A DNA stretch of 64,000 nt, taken from Epibacterium sp. Ofav1-8. Lineage in GTDB: Bacteria; Pseudomonadota; Alphaproteobacteria; Rhodobacterales; Rhodobacteraceae. The DNA is taken from contig NZ_JAKRFD010000007.1 of the NCBI RefSeq assembly GCF_022348185.1, positions 186,001 through 250,000 on the forward strand, in the 5' to 3' direction. Within the stretch, counting starts at the first letter, position 1. Every line of letters begins with the position of its first letter. Positions 52,167-61,164 of this stretch are shown one piece after another. The notes under the pieces were generated by a model. It was not told the origin of the DNA. It did no database searches and saw only the letters and a list, made by a program, of their open reading frames with translations. Made by a program: the position numbers and the translations under genes.

Positions 52167-53099
52167 TCAGCTGAGCAGGGTCAGCCACAGCAGCACTGTC
52201 ACCACGCAGGAGGCGGTGGCGATCAGCACCGAGGATGCTGCGACTCGTTTGGCGCGACCGTACATATTGGCAAAGATGTAGCCGTTGATCCCCGGCGCCA
52301 TGGCCGCGTTCAACACGCCGGAGCGGAACAGGTCCTGGCGCACATCCAGCGCCGAGCCGAGGCCAAAGACGATCGCCGGGTGCAGCAGCAGTGAAATGCC
52401 GCAGACCATGGCGATGGTGCGCAGATCGCCTTCGGGGCGGTATTGCACCATGATGCCGCCAAGCGCAAACAGCGCCGTGGGCAGGCCGGCAGAGGCCACC
52501 AATGCCAGCGCATCGTCCACCGGCTCCCACAGGGTGATGCCGGCCAGATTGAACGCAAATCCGGCGAGGATCGCGAGGATCAGGTTGTTGTGGAAGATCG
52601 CATTGAGCACCGAGGTGACGGTGCGCACACCGCCCTGGCCGCGATTTCGGATGATCTCCATCGCGGTGATGCCCAGCGCATAGCAAAACGGCGAGTGGAA
52701 GGCGATGATGGCGTAATTGCCGACCAGCGCATCCGGACCAAAGGCGCGTTCGGTGATCGGCAGCCCCAGCAGAACCGAGTTGGAGAACAGGCAGCAGAAG
52801 CCGATGGCGACGCAGTCCTCCCATTCACGTTTGAAGAGGACGCGCGCGCCCAGGAGACCGGCAAAGAAACAGGTGCCCGCCCCGGTGTAGAACGACACCA
52901 GCAGGCGTGGGTCAAAGCCGGACCCGAGGTCGATGCCCGCCATGGCGCGAAACAGCAGAAAGGGAATGGCGACCCCTTGGGCGAATTTCATCAGCCCGTC
53001 GATCTGGGATTGCTGGAACACGCCGCGCAGGGTGAGCCCGTAGCCGACCCCGACAACGACAAAGACCGGCAGGACGACATTGATGAGGTTGAAAATCAT
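52167..53099 (-). CDS. AEC-family (auxin efflux carrier-like) transporter
   Basis: The 310-residue polytopic protein has about ten membrane segments and the family's repeated helical hairpins. Landmarks are the N-terminal VLPVFVVVGVGYGLTLRG, CCLFSNSVLLGLPITERAFG around the conserved Asn of the first half, and LHPAIVFGLGSAL in the second. Bacterial AEC proteins move dicarboxylates such as malate or malonate. It has AGGAC before the ATG and a 38-base gap to the MBL gene behind it; whether they form one transcript is open. Confidence 0.88.
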   Translation of the reverse strand: MIFNLINVVLPVFVVVGVGYGLTLRGVFQQSQIDGLMKFAQGVAIPFLLFRAMAGIDLGSGFDPRLLVSFYTGAGTCFFAGLLGARVLFKREWEDCVAIGFCCLFSNSVLLGLPITERAFGPDALVGNYAIIAFHSPFCYALGITAMEIIRNRGQGGVRTVTSVLNAIFHNNLILAILAGFAFNLAGITLWEPVDDALALVASAGLPTALFALGGIMVQYRPEGDLRTIAMVCGISLLLHPAIVFGLGSALDVRQDLFRSGVLNAAMAPGINGYIFANMYGRAKRVAASSVLIATASCVVTVLLWLTLLS

Positions 53100-53137
53100 T
53101 GTGGGTCGTCCTGGCGCGAGGTCTGAAGGCGTTTAGA

Positions 53138-53935
53138 TCAATAATCCGAATGAATGACCATGCCGTCGAAAGCGGGGGTGATATGGTCCGGCGTTTCGGC
53201 CTCGACGGTGTCATAGTCCATGTCGATATGCATATTGGTCAGCACCGCGCGGGCGGGCTGCATGCGGTCGATCCAGGCCAGCGCGTCCTGATAGGAGAAA
53301 TGCGTTGGATGCGGGCTGCGGCGCAGCGCATCCAGAACCCAGCAATCGAGCCCTTCGAGCAGTGGCACCACGGGTTCGGGGATACGGGCGACATCCGGCA
53401 GATAGGCCAGATCGCCGATACGGAACCCAAGCGCGTCGATGCCGCCGTGATTGACCAGAAACGGCAGGAACGGGATCGGCCCCCCGGCACCGGAGATTTC
53501 AAACGCGCCGTCGATGTCGCGCATCTCCAGGATCGGCGGGTAGCTCGACCCGTCGGGCTGGATGAAGGCATAGCCGAACCGGTCCATCAGATCCGTCCGG
53601 GTGGGTGCATCGGCATAGACCGGGATGCGCTCGCGCATGTTGAAGACGATCATGCGCAGATCATCGAGCCCATGCACATGATCCGCATGGGCATGGGTAT
53701 AGACCACCGCATCCAGACGCCCGACGCCCGCATCGAGGAGCTGGCCGCGCATGTCCGGGCTGGTGTCGATCAGCACCGTGGTTGTGCCGTCCGGCCCGTC
53801 ACGCTCCACCAGCATGGAGCAACGGCGGCGGGTGTTCTTGGGGTTGTCGGGGTCGCAGTCGCCCCAGTGGCCGCCCAGACGCGGCACGCCACCGGAAGAC
53901 CCGCAGCCGAGGATCGTGAAGCGCAGTTCCGGCAT
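53138..53935 (-). CDS. MBL-fold metal hydrolase, PhnP-like
   Basis: This 265-residue phosphodiesterase-type hydrolase has the metal motif THAHADHVHGLDDLR (HxHxDH), a later metal His in VLTNMHIDMDYD, and a zinc-structural pattern near the N terminus (GCGSSGGVP with CDPDNPKNTRRRCS). These are the traits of the PhnP/cyclic-phosphate group. Its start shares the tatD stop (TGATG), so the two are coupled, as in many alphaproteobacteria where an MBL gene follows tatD. Confidence 0.92.
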   Translation of the reverse strand: MPELRFTILGCGSSGGVPRLGGHWGDCDPDNPKNTRRRCSMLVERDGPDGTTTVLIDTSPDMRGQLLDAGVGRLDAVVYTHAHADHVHGLDDLRMIVFNMRERIPVYADAPTRTDLMDRFGYAFIQPDGSSYPPILEMRDIDGAFEISGAGGPIPFLPFLVNHGGIDALGFRIGDLAYLPDVARIPEPVVPLLEGLDCWVLDALRRSPHPTHFSYQDALAWIDRMQPARAVLTNMHIDMDYDTVEAETPDHITPAFDGMVIHSDY

Positions 53936-54738
53936 CAGGCGGCGGCCTCATAGGCAGCGGCTTTCCAGAACAGGCGGTCGAAATTCTCCTGCGTGCGGGC
54001 GGCGAAGTCGCCGTAGTCGAGGCCAAAGACCTCGGCGCCGACCTTGGCGGTATGGGCGGTATAGGCGGGCTCGTTGCGCTTGCCGCGATAGGGCGGCGGC
54101 GCAAGGTAGGGGCTGTCGGTTTCCACCAGGATGCGGTCGACTGGGGCCGCGGCGAAGATGTCGCGCAGCTCCTGGCTCTTGGGGAAGGCGGCAATGCCGG
54201 ACATCGAAAGGTAGAACCCCAGATCCAGCGCCGCACGGCCCAGCTCGGCAGAGGAGGAGAAGCAATGCATCACGCAGGAAAACGCTTTCTGCGCATGGGT
54301 CTCGCGCAGGATACGCGCCATGTCGTCATCGGCGGCGCGGGCGTGGATGATCAGCGGCAGGCCGGTCTCCTGCGCGGCCTCGATGTGAATGCGCAGGCTC
54401 TGTATTTGCACCTCGGCGCTGTCGCCGGTGTAGTGATAGTCCAGACCGGTCTCGCCGATGCCGACGAACTTGGGGTGCTGCGCCAGGGACACCAGTTCCT
54501 CCACCGTGGCCAATGGTTCTTCGGCGGCGCTCATCGGGTGGGTGCCGGCGGCATAGAACACCGGCGCATGTGCCTCGGCCAGAGCGCGCACGGCGGGTTC
54601 GTTCTTCAGCCGGGTGCAGATGGTCACCATCCGGGTCACGCCGGCCTCTGCCGCGCGGGCGAGGACCTCGGGCAATTCGCCGTCGAAATCCGGGAAATCG
54701 AGGTGGCAGTGGCTGTCGGTGATCTGCGGGGTCGTCAT
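53935..54738 (-). CDS. tatD: TatD-family metal-dependent hydrolase
   Basis: The 267-residue TIM-barrel hydrolase has the metal-binding DSHCHLDF near the N terminus, GETGLDYHY in the middle, and TDSPYLAPPPYRGK at the end. TatD proteins are Mg-dependent DNases or deacylases. The ATG at 54738 follows GAGG; 7 residues upstream would be optional. It is coupled to the MBL gene by a shared TGATG. In many alphaproteobacteria metG lies between holB and tatD; here the two are separated by only 66 bases. Confidence 0.95.
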   Translation of the reverse strand: MTTPQITDSHCHLDFPDFDGELPEVLARAAEAGVTRMVTICTRLKNEPAVRALAEAHAPVFYAAGTHPMSAAEEPLATVEELVSLAQHPKFVGIGETGLDYHYTGDSAEVQIQSLRIHIEAAQETGLPLIIHARAADDDMARILRETHAQKAFSCVMHCFSSSAELGRAALDLGFYLSMSGIAAFPKSQELRDIFAAAPVDRILVETDSPYLAPPPYRGKRNEPAYTAHTAKVGAEVFGLDYGDFAARTQENFDRLFWKAAAYEAAA

Positions 54739-54804
54739 GGTTGCCTCTGTCGCGGTCAAACTGTCGCGGTTGCGCCCTTATGCGCGCCGGGGCTGTCGGG
54801 CCGG

Positions 54805-55926
54805 TCAGCGCGCGGCGGTTTCCTGCATCTTGAACACCGTATCTAGGACCAGCGCCGCAGGGTCAAGGTTCACCGCCTGCCCGTGGCGGGTGCGGTCGGT
54901 CACGCGGGCGGCCAGGTCGGCCCAGGCCCGCGCCCTGTGGGGATCCGGCGACAGGCGCGACAGGATCGCGCCTTCGTTCGGGGCTGCCTCGGGCAGGGGC
55001 GGCTGGCCGGTGGCGCCGGTGCGCGCCAGCCGCACCAGCAGCAGGTCGATCAGCCCCAGCATTAGTTCGAACCGTTCGCCTGCGTTGCGGGCGGCGGCGC
55101 GTTCGGCCAGCGCCATCGCGCCCTGCCGGTCAAGCCGGGGCAGGCTGTCTGCGATTTTCAGGACCTCGGCATAGAGTTTCAGCCCGTCGAGCGACAACAG
55201 CCGCATCGCGGCCCCGACGGAGCCCGCGGCGAGGGCGGCAAGATGGGTCGAATCGGCGGGCAGCTCGGCCCCGGCCTGTTCCAGCGCGGCTTGCATGTCC
55301 TCGGCGGCCAGCGGCCCAAGCCGCAAGGTCCGGCAGCGCGAGCGGATCGTCGGCAACAGCCGCGACGGCTGATGCGAGATCAGCAGCAATGTGGTGCGCG
55401 CTGGCGGTTCTTCGAGCATTTTCAACAGGGCGTTGGCCGCATTGACGTTCATCTCGTCGGCGCTGTCGACAATGACCAAGCGGCGCCCGCCCTCGGCAGA
55501 AGACAACCCGAAGAACTTGTTCAGCACCCGGATGTCATCGACCACGATCTGGTCCCTGAGGCGGCCCTTGTCGTTGTAGCTGCGGGTGATGGCGGCCATG
55601 CCCGGCTCCGCCAGGGCCTGGATGCGGTGGCTGACCGGGTGATCCGGGTCGATATCGAGGCTGGTGGGCGGCGGTGGCGCGCCGAACAACCCGTCGTCCT
55701 CTTGTGTCGGGGTCGCCAGCAGGAACCGGGCGATGCGCCAGGCCAGCGTCGCCTTGCCCACCCCGCGCGGCCCCATGATGAGCCAGGCATGATGCAGCCG
55801 CTCCGAAGAAAAGGCGCGCAGGAAATCCGCTTCTGCCTGGCCATGACCAAACAGCCGGGCGGTTTCACGCGGATGTGGCGCACCCTCGGCCTGATCGGCC
55901 CGCGGGAGGTCGTCGGTATCGCTCAT
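54805..55926 (-). CDS. holB: DNA polymerase III subunit delta' (clamp-loader)
   Basis: The 373-residue product is an AAA+ clamp-loader subunit. It shows LHHAWLIMGPRGVGKATLAWR (Walker A, degenerate as usual in delta'), a sensor region VDSADEMNVNAANALLKMLEEPP, and SHQPSRLLPTIRSRCRTLRL with the SRC motif. It is coupled to tmk by an ATGA overlap and lies in the conserved dacA-tmk-holB run. With beta and other subunits it loads the sliding clamp at the replication fork. Confidence 0.95.
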   Translation of the reverse strand: MSDTDDLPRADQAEGAPHPRETARLFGHGQAEADFLRAFSSERLHHAWLIMGPRGVGKATLAWRIARFLLATPTQEDDGLFGAPPPPTSLDIDPDHPVSHRIQALAEPGMAAITRSYNDKGRLRDQIVVDDIRVLNKFFGLSSAEGGRRLVIVDSADEMNVNAANALLKMLEEPPARTTLLLISHQPSRLLPTIRSRCRTLRLGPLAAEDMQAALEQAGAELPADSTHLAALAAGSVGAAMRLLSLDGLKLYAEVLKIADSLPRLDRQGAMALAERAAARNAGERFELMLGLIDLLLVRLARTGATGQPPLPEAAPNEGAILSRLSPDPHRARAWADLAARVTDRTRHGQAVNLDPAALVLDTVFKMQETAAR

Positions 55927-56567
55927 TTGGCTGCGTCCAGCGCCTCGGTCACGATGCGCGCCACATCGGCGGCGACGCTGTCCACATCCTGCGCGCCATC
56001 GACGATGCGGAACCGATCCGCAAATTCCTCGGCAAGCGACAGAAAGCCCGTGCGCATCTTTTTCTGAAGGTCGAGACCAAAATCCTCGAACCGTTCCTCC
56101 GCCCCCTGACGTCCTTTGGCCCGCGCCAGTCCAGTCGCCGGGTCCATGTCGATCAGCAGGGTCAGATCCGGTTCGCGCCCGATCATCAGCGCATGCAGGC
56201 TGTCGACGGTGGCGCGCAGGTCGCCGCGCGAAAGCCCCTGATACATGCGGGTGCTGTCGGCGAACCGGTCGCAGATCACCACCTTGCCCGCTGCCAGCGC
56301 CGGGCGGATGGTGCGCTCCAGGTGATCGCGGCGCGCGGCGGTGAACAGCAGGATCTCGGTTTCCGCCGACCAGCGGTCCGGGTCCCCTTCGAGCACCAGC
56401 CGACGGATTTCCTCCGCCCCGGGCGAGCCACCGGGTTCGCGTGTCAGAACCACCTCCCGGCCAAGGCCGCGAAGATGGTCCGCCAGCAGGCGGCATTGAG
56501 TGGATTTGCCCGACCCGTCGATGCCCTCGAAGGTCAGAAACAGGCCGCGGCCTTGGCTGTCGTTCAC
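55923..56567 (-). CDS. tmk: Thymidylate kinase
   Basis: The 214-residue kinase phosphorylates dTMP to dTDP. It has the P-loop EGIDGSGKSTQ (about residues 14-24), LTREPGGSPGAEEIR with the DR-type substrate Arg, and VICDRFADSTRMYQG with the dTMP-binding Arg. It starts with a GTG that overlaps the dacA stop by 4 bases (GTGA) and ends 4 bases inside holB, so it is tightly coupled on both sides. Confidence 0.96.
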   Translation of the reverse strand: MNDSQGRGLFLTFEGIDGSGKSTQCRLLADHLRGLGREVVLTREPGGSPGAEEIRRLVLEGDPDRWSAETEILLFTAARRDHLERTIRPALAAGKVVICDRFADSTRMYQGLSRGDLRATVDSLHALMIGREPDLTLLIDMDPATGLARAKGRQGAEERFEDFGLDLQKKMRTGFLSLAEEFADRFRIVDGAQDVDSVAADVARIVTEALDAAK

Positions 56568-57745
56568 AATGCGTCCTCGGGACCGTTCAGAAAGCGCTTC
56601 ACCAGGACCCGTGCCGCCGTCATCACCTTGACCGGAAAGCCACCGGTGCCCACGTCGCTCTGCGCCACCAGCGGCAGGCGCATTTCGGGCAGGTCCTCGG
56701 GCTGCACAACCAGCTCGGCAAGCTGCTGACCGGCCTGGATCGGCGCGGTGACGGGGCCGGTATAGACCACTTCCGCCTTGACCGCATCATCGGAAAGCGC
56801 CGGCAGCAGGATTTGCAGATCCTCCGGCGGCACCAGTCCGACGGTGGGGCTGGCGCCCATCCAGACCTCGGCCTGTTCCACGGCCAGACCCTCGCGGGCT
56901 ATGGTCTTTTTGGTGAACTGGCGAAAGGACCAGTTGACGATCGCCTCGCTCTCTTCGGCACGGTCGAGCGTGCTGTCCATGCCGGAGATGACAAAGATCA
57001 CCCGCCGGTCACCCTGCTTGGCGGATCCGACCAGCCCGTACCCGGCTTCTTCGGTGTGCCCGGTCTTGAGACCATCGGCACCGATGTCGAGTTGCAAGAG
57101 CGGGTTCCTGTTGCGGGTATTGGACGGGGCACGGCCGTCGAACTCGAATTCCTGTTCGGCAAACATCGGGTAGAATTCGGGGAAGTCCTCGATCAGATGT
57201 TCGGCCAGGATCGCCAGGTCGCGCACCGACATCCGGTGGCTGGGGTCGGGCCAGCCGTTGGAGTTGGTGAAGGTGCTGTCGGTCATGCCCATCTCGCGGG
57301 CGCGCCGGGTCATGTAGCGGGCAAAACCGGCCTCTGTGCCATCGGGGCTGAGCGCCTCGGCGATCACCGCGCAGGCGTCATTGCCCGACAGCACGATGAT
57401 GCCGCGCAGCAGATCTTCGACCCGCACCCGGTCGGTGGTGTCCAGGAACATGGTGGAGCCCTTGTAGCTCATGGCGTGTTCGCTGACCGGCAGCCGCTCG
57501 TCCATCGTGAGGCGTCCGTCGCGCACCGCCTCAAAGGCAACATAGAGCGTCATCAGCTTCGACATCGAGGCCGGCGGCAGCGGCGCGTTGGCGTTCTTGT
57601 CCAGCAGGACCGTGTTGGTGCCCTGATCCACCACAAAGGCGGCCCGCGCCTTGGTGTCAAAGGCAAGCGCGGCGGGGGCGGCAGCCGCCAGCCACAGGCC
57701 GGCCAGGGCGCCGAGGCGGAGAACGGGGGTAAAGCGGATGGTCAT
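56564..57745 (-). CDS. dacA: D-alanyl-D-alanine carboxypeptidase, PBP5/6 type
   Basis: The 393-residue periplasmic enzyme has a signal peptide (about residues 1-28), then SxxK in PPASMSKLMTLYV, SxN in VLSGNDACAVI and KTG in LKTGHTEEAGYGLV, and a C-terminal domain with VVPEDL and a final amphipathic region. It cuts the terminal D-Ala from peptidoglycan pentapeptides. It heads the dacA-tmk-holB operon. GGGAGA precedes the ATG. A SPOR lipoprotein gene lies 58 bases upstream on the same strand. Confidence 0.95.
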   Translation of the reverse strand: MTIRFTPVLRLGALAGLWLAAAAPAALAFDTKARAAFVVDQGTNTVLLDKNANAPLPPASMSKLMTLYVAFEAVRDGRLTMDERLPVSEHAMSYKGSTMFLDTTDRVRVEDLLRGIIVLSGNDACAVIAEALSPDGTEAGFARYMTRRAREMGMTDSTFTNSNGWPDPSHRMSVRDLAILAEHLIEDFPEFYPMFAEQEFEFDGRAPSNTRNRNPLLQLDIGADGLKTGHTEEAGYGLVGSAKQGDRRVIFVISGMDSTLDRAEESEAIVNWSFRQFTKKTIAREGLAVEQAEVWMGASPTVGLVPPEDLQILLPALSDDAVKAEVVYTGPVTAPIQAGQQLAELVVQPEDLPEMRLPLVAQSDVGTGGFPVKVMTAARVLVKRFLNGPEDAL

Positions 57746-57803
57746 GGGGAAGGGTCTCCCTTCGTCGCTTGTCTCATATCGCTGATCCGGGCGCGGGCCC
57801 GGG

Positions 57804-58706
57804 TCAGTTGGTCACCGCATAGGCATCGCCAAAGCCCGCGTCCTTCACGGCCTTGAGCAATTGCGACCGCTCGCCCTTGGACTGGGCCGGGCCGACGACA
57901 ACACGCCAGAAGGGTTTGCCGTTGGAGGATTGCTCATAGACCGTGGGAATGATGCCGGCATTGCGCATCTGGTCGGCGGTGCGTTTGGCATTGGCCTCGA
58001 CGCTGAAGATGCCGATCTGGATATAGGGTTTTGCCAGCGCGGAGCGTTGCGGCGCAGCGGGCTGCGATGGGGCTGGGGCCGGTGTAGCCGCCGGTGCGGT
58101 GGCCTCGATCGCCGCTGCTGCGCCGCCTGCGATGGGATCGAGCGCCTGGGTTTCGACCTCCGCGCTCGCCGCGACCGGTGCCGCGTCATCCTCGAGGCCT
58201 TCGATCTCCGGCACCGCGGTCTCCGGCGGGGTTTCCTCAACCGCCTCGCGCCGCAGGGCCGTGACATTCAGTTCCACCGGCGCGCCCGCCAGCATCGACA
58301 GCGCCGAGGCCGCATCGGAGGACACCTGCAAGCGCGGCCCGGGCAGGGCGCGTTCGCGGCGGAACAGCGCGCCGATCACGAATTTGCCGTTGGCGTTGTT
58401 GCGAATGATGACGCGTTCGGGTTCGTTGACATCCGGATGCGCGACCCAGACTCCGCCGATCGAGGGGCGCCCGTCCCAGAGGCCCGCTTCGGTGACCTGA
58501 AAGACATCCGGGGCTTCGACATCCCGTTCCACGAGTTTGGTGGAATTGCTGGCCAGGCCCTGGGTGTCCTCGCCCTTGGGCTGGAGGAACGAAAGGTTCG
58601 CCCCCTCTTCGCAGGCGGTCAACGCCAATGTGCTGACCAAGGCCAGGGCCAACCCCGCCCTGGCGGGCTTGCGCGGGGCTGCTCGTTTCAAGTTTCTATC
58701 GCTCAT
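57804..58706 (-). CDS. SPOR-domain lipoprotein
   Basis: This 300-residue protein has a lipobox LALTAC (Cys at about residue 31), an Ala/Pro-rich linker (about residues 160-215), and a C-terminal SPOR domain (about 222-300, starting YIQIGIFSVEANAKRTADQM and ending FWRVVVGPAQSKGERSQL) that binds denuded peptidoglycan at division sites. The middle part (about residues 55-140) is conserved in Rhodobacterales but unnamed. AGGACAGG precedes the ATG at 58706. It lies directly upstream of dacA and probably joins its operon, linking it to cell-wall remodelling. An rlpA gene, often next to such proteins, is absent. Confidence 0.88.
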   Translation of the reverse strand: MSDRNLKRAAPRKPARAGLALALVSTLALTACEEGANLSFLQPKGEDTQGLASNSTKLVERDVEAPDVFQVTEAGLWDGRPSIGGVWVAHPDVNEPERVIIRNNANGKFVIGALFRRERALPGPRLQVSSDAASALSMLAGAPVELNVTALRREAVEETPPETAVPEIEGLEDDAAPVAASAEVETQALDPIAGGAAAAIEATAPAATPAPAPSQPAAPQRSALAKPYIQIGIFSVEANAKRTADQMRNAGIIPTVYEQSSNGKPFWRVVVGPAQSKGERSQLLKAVKDAGFGDAYAVTN

Positions 58707-59003
58707 GCGCCTGTCCTGCCTGCTCATGGTCCGCCTGTATCCGTGTTCGCCTCAGCGCTTGCGCCCAAAGAACCGCTGCCGCGGCATCGGTTCGGGCTGT
58801 GCCGGTTTTCCGGTCTTCCGCGCCTTTGAGCAAACCATAAACGCTGTGATTTGGTATGGAAACCCTGCCTTTCCGCCTGAGCGGGGCAATGGGCGACAGA
58901 TTGCGTGTTTGTGATGTTGGTGGCAATGCGGCGCGTCTTGCGGATTTCTCCTTGCCACTGCGCCATCGGCATCCTAAACCGCTCCGCAGTTCGATCTGTG
59001 ACC

Positions 59004-59093
59004 GGGGAGGTGGCAGAGTGGTCGAATGCGGCGGTCTTGAAAACCGTTGAACGTGAGAGCGTTCCCAGGGTTCGAATCCCTGTCTCCCCGCCA
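59004..59093 (+). tRNA. tRNA-Ser (anticodon UGA)
   Basis: A 90-base serine tRNA with acceptor arms GGGGAGG and TCTCCCC, discriminator G and encoded CCA. The anticodon loop is CTTGAAA, giving anticodon TGA, in a stem GCGGT/ACCGT. A long variable arm (GAACGTGAGAGCGTTC) and the T-loop TTCGAAT are present, both as expected for tRNA-Ser. Confidence 0.97.
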
Positions 59094-59425
59094 TTAAATC
59101 AATGGGTTACAGAGCTGCATGCGAACCTCGGGAATGGCCATGCTTTGGCGGTTCTCCACAAAGTTTCACACTTTCACGTTCTGCCCCGTTTTCGTTCCCG
59201 CAGGGTCTGATCGATTGGAGGCATTGCAACGGGGCGCAAGGCACGGCTGGGCGCACTGTTCAGGGGCACTGTCGCGCATCAGAATTTCTGCCGGAGAGGT
59301 CTTGCAGGGAGGGGGGGCGGCGATCCGGGCCGCGGGGCCTGCATTAGAGATGCGCGACACTCACCTGTCGACGGCGAACTCATCCAACGCAATCACTTGA
59401 AAAAAGAATTGCACCCTGCGTGCGT
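59094..59425. other. Gap after tRNA-Ser with no supported gene
   Basis: This 330-base stretch has open frames on both strands without a ribosome site or recognisable protein. tRNA genes are common integration sites, but I see no repeated copy of the tRNA 3' end here. Confidence 0.5.
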
Positions 59426-59674
59426 TCACAAGGTGTAATCGGGTATCGAGGGAGCAGGTCGCTCCCTCGATCTCGGATCCGTCTTTTTGCGAAACGCTCT
59501 CAGACGTGCGGTCTTTTCAACGTTGGCCTTGGCTTCCTCGTCGCGCAGGTGTTTGACGACAAGTGTTGTCCGATCAGCCGCTGACAAAGACTCCGAAGAT
59601 TTTGATTTTGCAGCGGACACCGAGAGAGATGCAAAGATATCCGGGGCGTCCTTGTTTGCCGGGGTCTCGGTCAT
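59426..59674 (-). CDS. Small charged protein downstream of cspA
   Basis: The 82-residue product begins TETPANKDAPDIFASLSVSA and is highly charged, with a Lys/Arg/Glu helix (ADRTTLVVKHLRDEEAKANVEKT) and a basic tail. It has no membrane segment. It lies 25 bases after the cspA stop on the same strand, a placement I have seen described for small unnamed proteins in Rhodobacterales. Its last codons contain a perfect hairpin (GATCGAGGGAGC ... GCTCCCTCGAT) that could also end the transcript. Function unknown. Confidence 0.6.
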   Translation of the reverse strand: MTETPANKDAPDIFASLSVSAAKSKSSESLSAADRTTLVVKHLRDEEAKANVEKTARLRAFRKKTDPRSRERPAPSIPDYTL

Positions 59675-59699
59675 CTGTCCGTGTCCCCGGCAAAGGCAA

Positions 59700-59906
59700 T
59701 CATGCGAGTGCCAGGTTTCCGGCAGAGGTGCGCCCGTCGCGACCGCTTTCGAGGTCGTAGGTGACCTTTTGGCCATCGTCGATGCGGTTGATGCCGGCGC
59801 GTTCAACTGCAGAAATATGCAGGAACACGTCCTGGGTGCCATCTTCGGGCTGAATGAAGCCGAAGCCTTTGGTAGAGTTGAACCATTTCACGGTGCCATT
59901 GGCCAT
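59700..59906 (-). CDS. cspA: Cold-shock protein, CspA family
   Basis: The 68-residue single CSD protein binds single-stranded RNA and DNA and acts as an RNA chaperone. It has RNP1 KGFGFI (about residues 13-18), RNP2 VFLHIS (about 27-32), and the opening GTVKWFNSTKG. AGGAGA precedes the ATG. A long AT-richer leader with a 12-base palindrome at 59968-59979 lies upstream, consistent with 5'-UTR control, though thermosensing is unproven. Confidence 0.95.
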   Translation of the reverse strand: MANGTVKWFNSTKGFGFIQPEDGTQDVFLHISAVERAGINRIDDGQKVTYDLESGRDGRTSAGNLALA

Positions 59907-60314
59907 ATCCGTAATCTCCTAAAAAGTCTGTCCGCGGGATTGCGACAGGTCGGCAAAAGTTGATCCAAGTCGATCGACTGATACCGTTTGGGCGGAAGCA
60001 GAAATTCGAAGAGAAGAAACGTTAGCCCGTCACAGATGGGCGCTCTGCCGCATCAATGCAAGGATTCTTTTGCAAAAGGGGCTGCGGTGGCCACCCTCGA
60101 CCAACTCCGCACAGGTGCCGAACTGCCCGGATCACCCTTTGTTGCCTTGGCTTCAGCAACGTGCCGAGATGTTCGCGGTCGGCAATTGGCGTGGCTGCGG
60201 GTCACAGCGGTCTGGCATGGGAAACGGGCTTTACGGTTGTGGGGGTGTTCGGTTAGCGTCGCATAAGTTGCGCACCATGGGTGCGGGACCTAACCCCACG
60301 CTCAAGGAGATCAC
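59907..60314. other. Leader/promoter region of cspA and the DUF6916 gene
   Basis: This 408-base gap separates the divergent cspA and DUF6916 genes. AGTCGATCGACT is a perfect 12-base palindrome in the cspA leader. One plus-strand frame at 59988-60266 is open but has no ribosome site or family pattern, so I do not call it. Confidence 0.5.
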
Positions 60315-60608
60315 ATGGCCACTCTGCAATCGCTCACCTCCGGTGATTTCGAAGCGTTCCTCAACCGGGTGTTCGACGTGCGGTCGGTTGCGGATGAGGT
60401 GCAGCTGTCGCTGATCGAGGTAAAGCCCCTGGGCGCGGGAGAGCGCGAGGGCGGGGCGTTCTCCACCCTGTGGCAGGGGCCAAAATCGCCCGTGCTGGAA
60501 CAATCGGTCTATCGTCTGTTTGAGCAGGAGTTCGGCGAGCAGGAGCTTTTCCTGGTGCCGGTCGCCGAAAAGGACGCGGGCATTCAGTATGAGGCGATCT
60601 TTACCTGA
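60315..60608 (+). CDS. DUF6916-like small protein
   Basis: The 97-residue soluble protein reads LTSGDFEAFLNRVFDV, then LSLIEVKPLGAGEREGGAFSTL (alternating strands), then YRLFEQEFGEQELFLVPVAEKDAG. This pattern fits the DUF6916 family, which I recall near tail-collar genes; this is from memory and unverified. AAGGAGA precedes the ATG. It converges on the GNAT gene and the two ends overlap by 8 bases. Confidence 0.65.
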   Translation: MATLQSLTSGDFEAFLNRVFDVRSVADEVQLSLIEVKPLGAGEREGGAFSTLWQGPKSPVLEQSVYRLFEQEFGEQELFLVPVAEKDAGIQYEAIFT

Positions 60609-61164
60609 TCGGCGGGGGATCCCAGCGCATCAGATCGTAGACGCCCTTGTCCTCTTGCGTGCGAAATCCAAGGCGACGGTAGAGCGTTTGCGCCGGGTTG
60701 GCCTTTTCCACATGGATGCTCACCGGTTTTGCCGCAGCCTGGGCCTCGTCCTGAAGGTCCAGCAGGATCGCACGTCCGAGGCCCAGGCCCCGCGCCTCGG
60801 GTATGAGCGCAATGTCGATAATGCGGTGTTCGCTGTCCCACCGTTCCAGATAGAGGCGCCCGACGGGGGTCTTGCCGCTTAGAACCACCAGCCACAGCGC
60901 CTGCGGATAATGCGCCTGGTAATGAGCATGCTGCGCCTCGAACTGCATCGCGATGAATGCCTGTTTCTCCGCCTCGTCCCAGGGGGTGCGATCCAGCTCG
61001 GCTTCACGTGTGCTTCGATAGAGCGCCGCGAGGAATTCGTGGTCCTCGGGCCTGATCCATCGATACCCCACCCCCAGAGCCGCTGCACGGTCCGGCACTG
61101 GCAGGGGGGCGGTCGACTGCGGTCGTACCTCGAACTTTGCGGAGAGGACGGACGCAGGGATCAT
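60601..61164 (-). CDS. GNAT-family N-acetyltransferase
   Basis: The 187-residue product has the GNAT fold with the acetyl-CoA motif A as IDIALIPEARGLGLGRAILL (Q/RxxGxG/A as RGLGLG) and a final ANPAQTLYRRLGFRTQED. An N-terminal 30 residues precede the domain. It starts at an ATGA overlap with the stop of the beta-propeller gene, so the two are co-translated. Its target could be the neighbouring propeller or tail proteins, but this is only suggested by gene order. Confidence 0.88.
   Translation of the reverse strand: MIPASVLSAKFEVRPQSTAPLPVPDRAAALGVGYRWIRPEDHEFLAALYRSTREAELDRTPWDEAEKQAFIAMQFEAQHAHYQAHYPQALWLVVLSGKTPVGRLYLERWDSEHRIIDIALIPEARGLGLGRAILLDLQDEAQAAAKPVSIHVEKANPAQTLYRRLGFRTQEDKGVYDLMRWDPPPIR

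Noticed and set aside
59004-59425. Integration site of a genomic island at tRNA-Ser
   Set aside because: No integrase and no repeated tRNA 3' end in the window.
59988-60266. Small frame between cspA and the DUF6916 gene
   Set aside because: No ribosome site, odd composition, and it lies across the promoter region.
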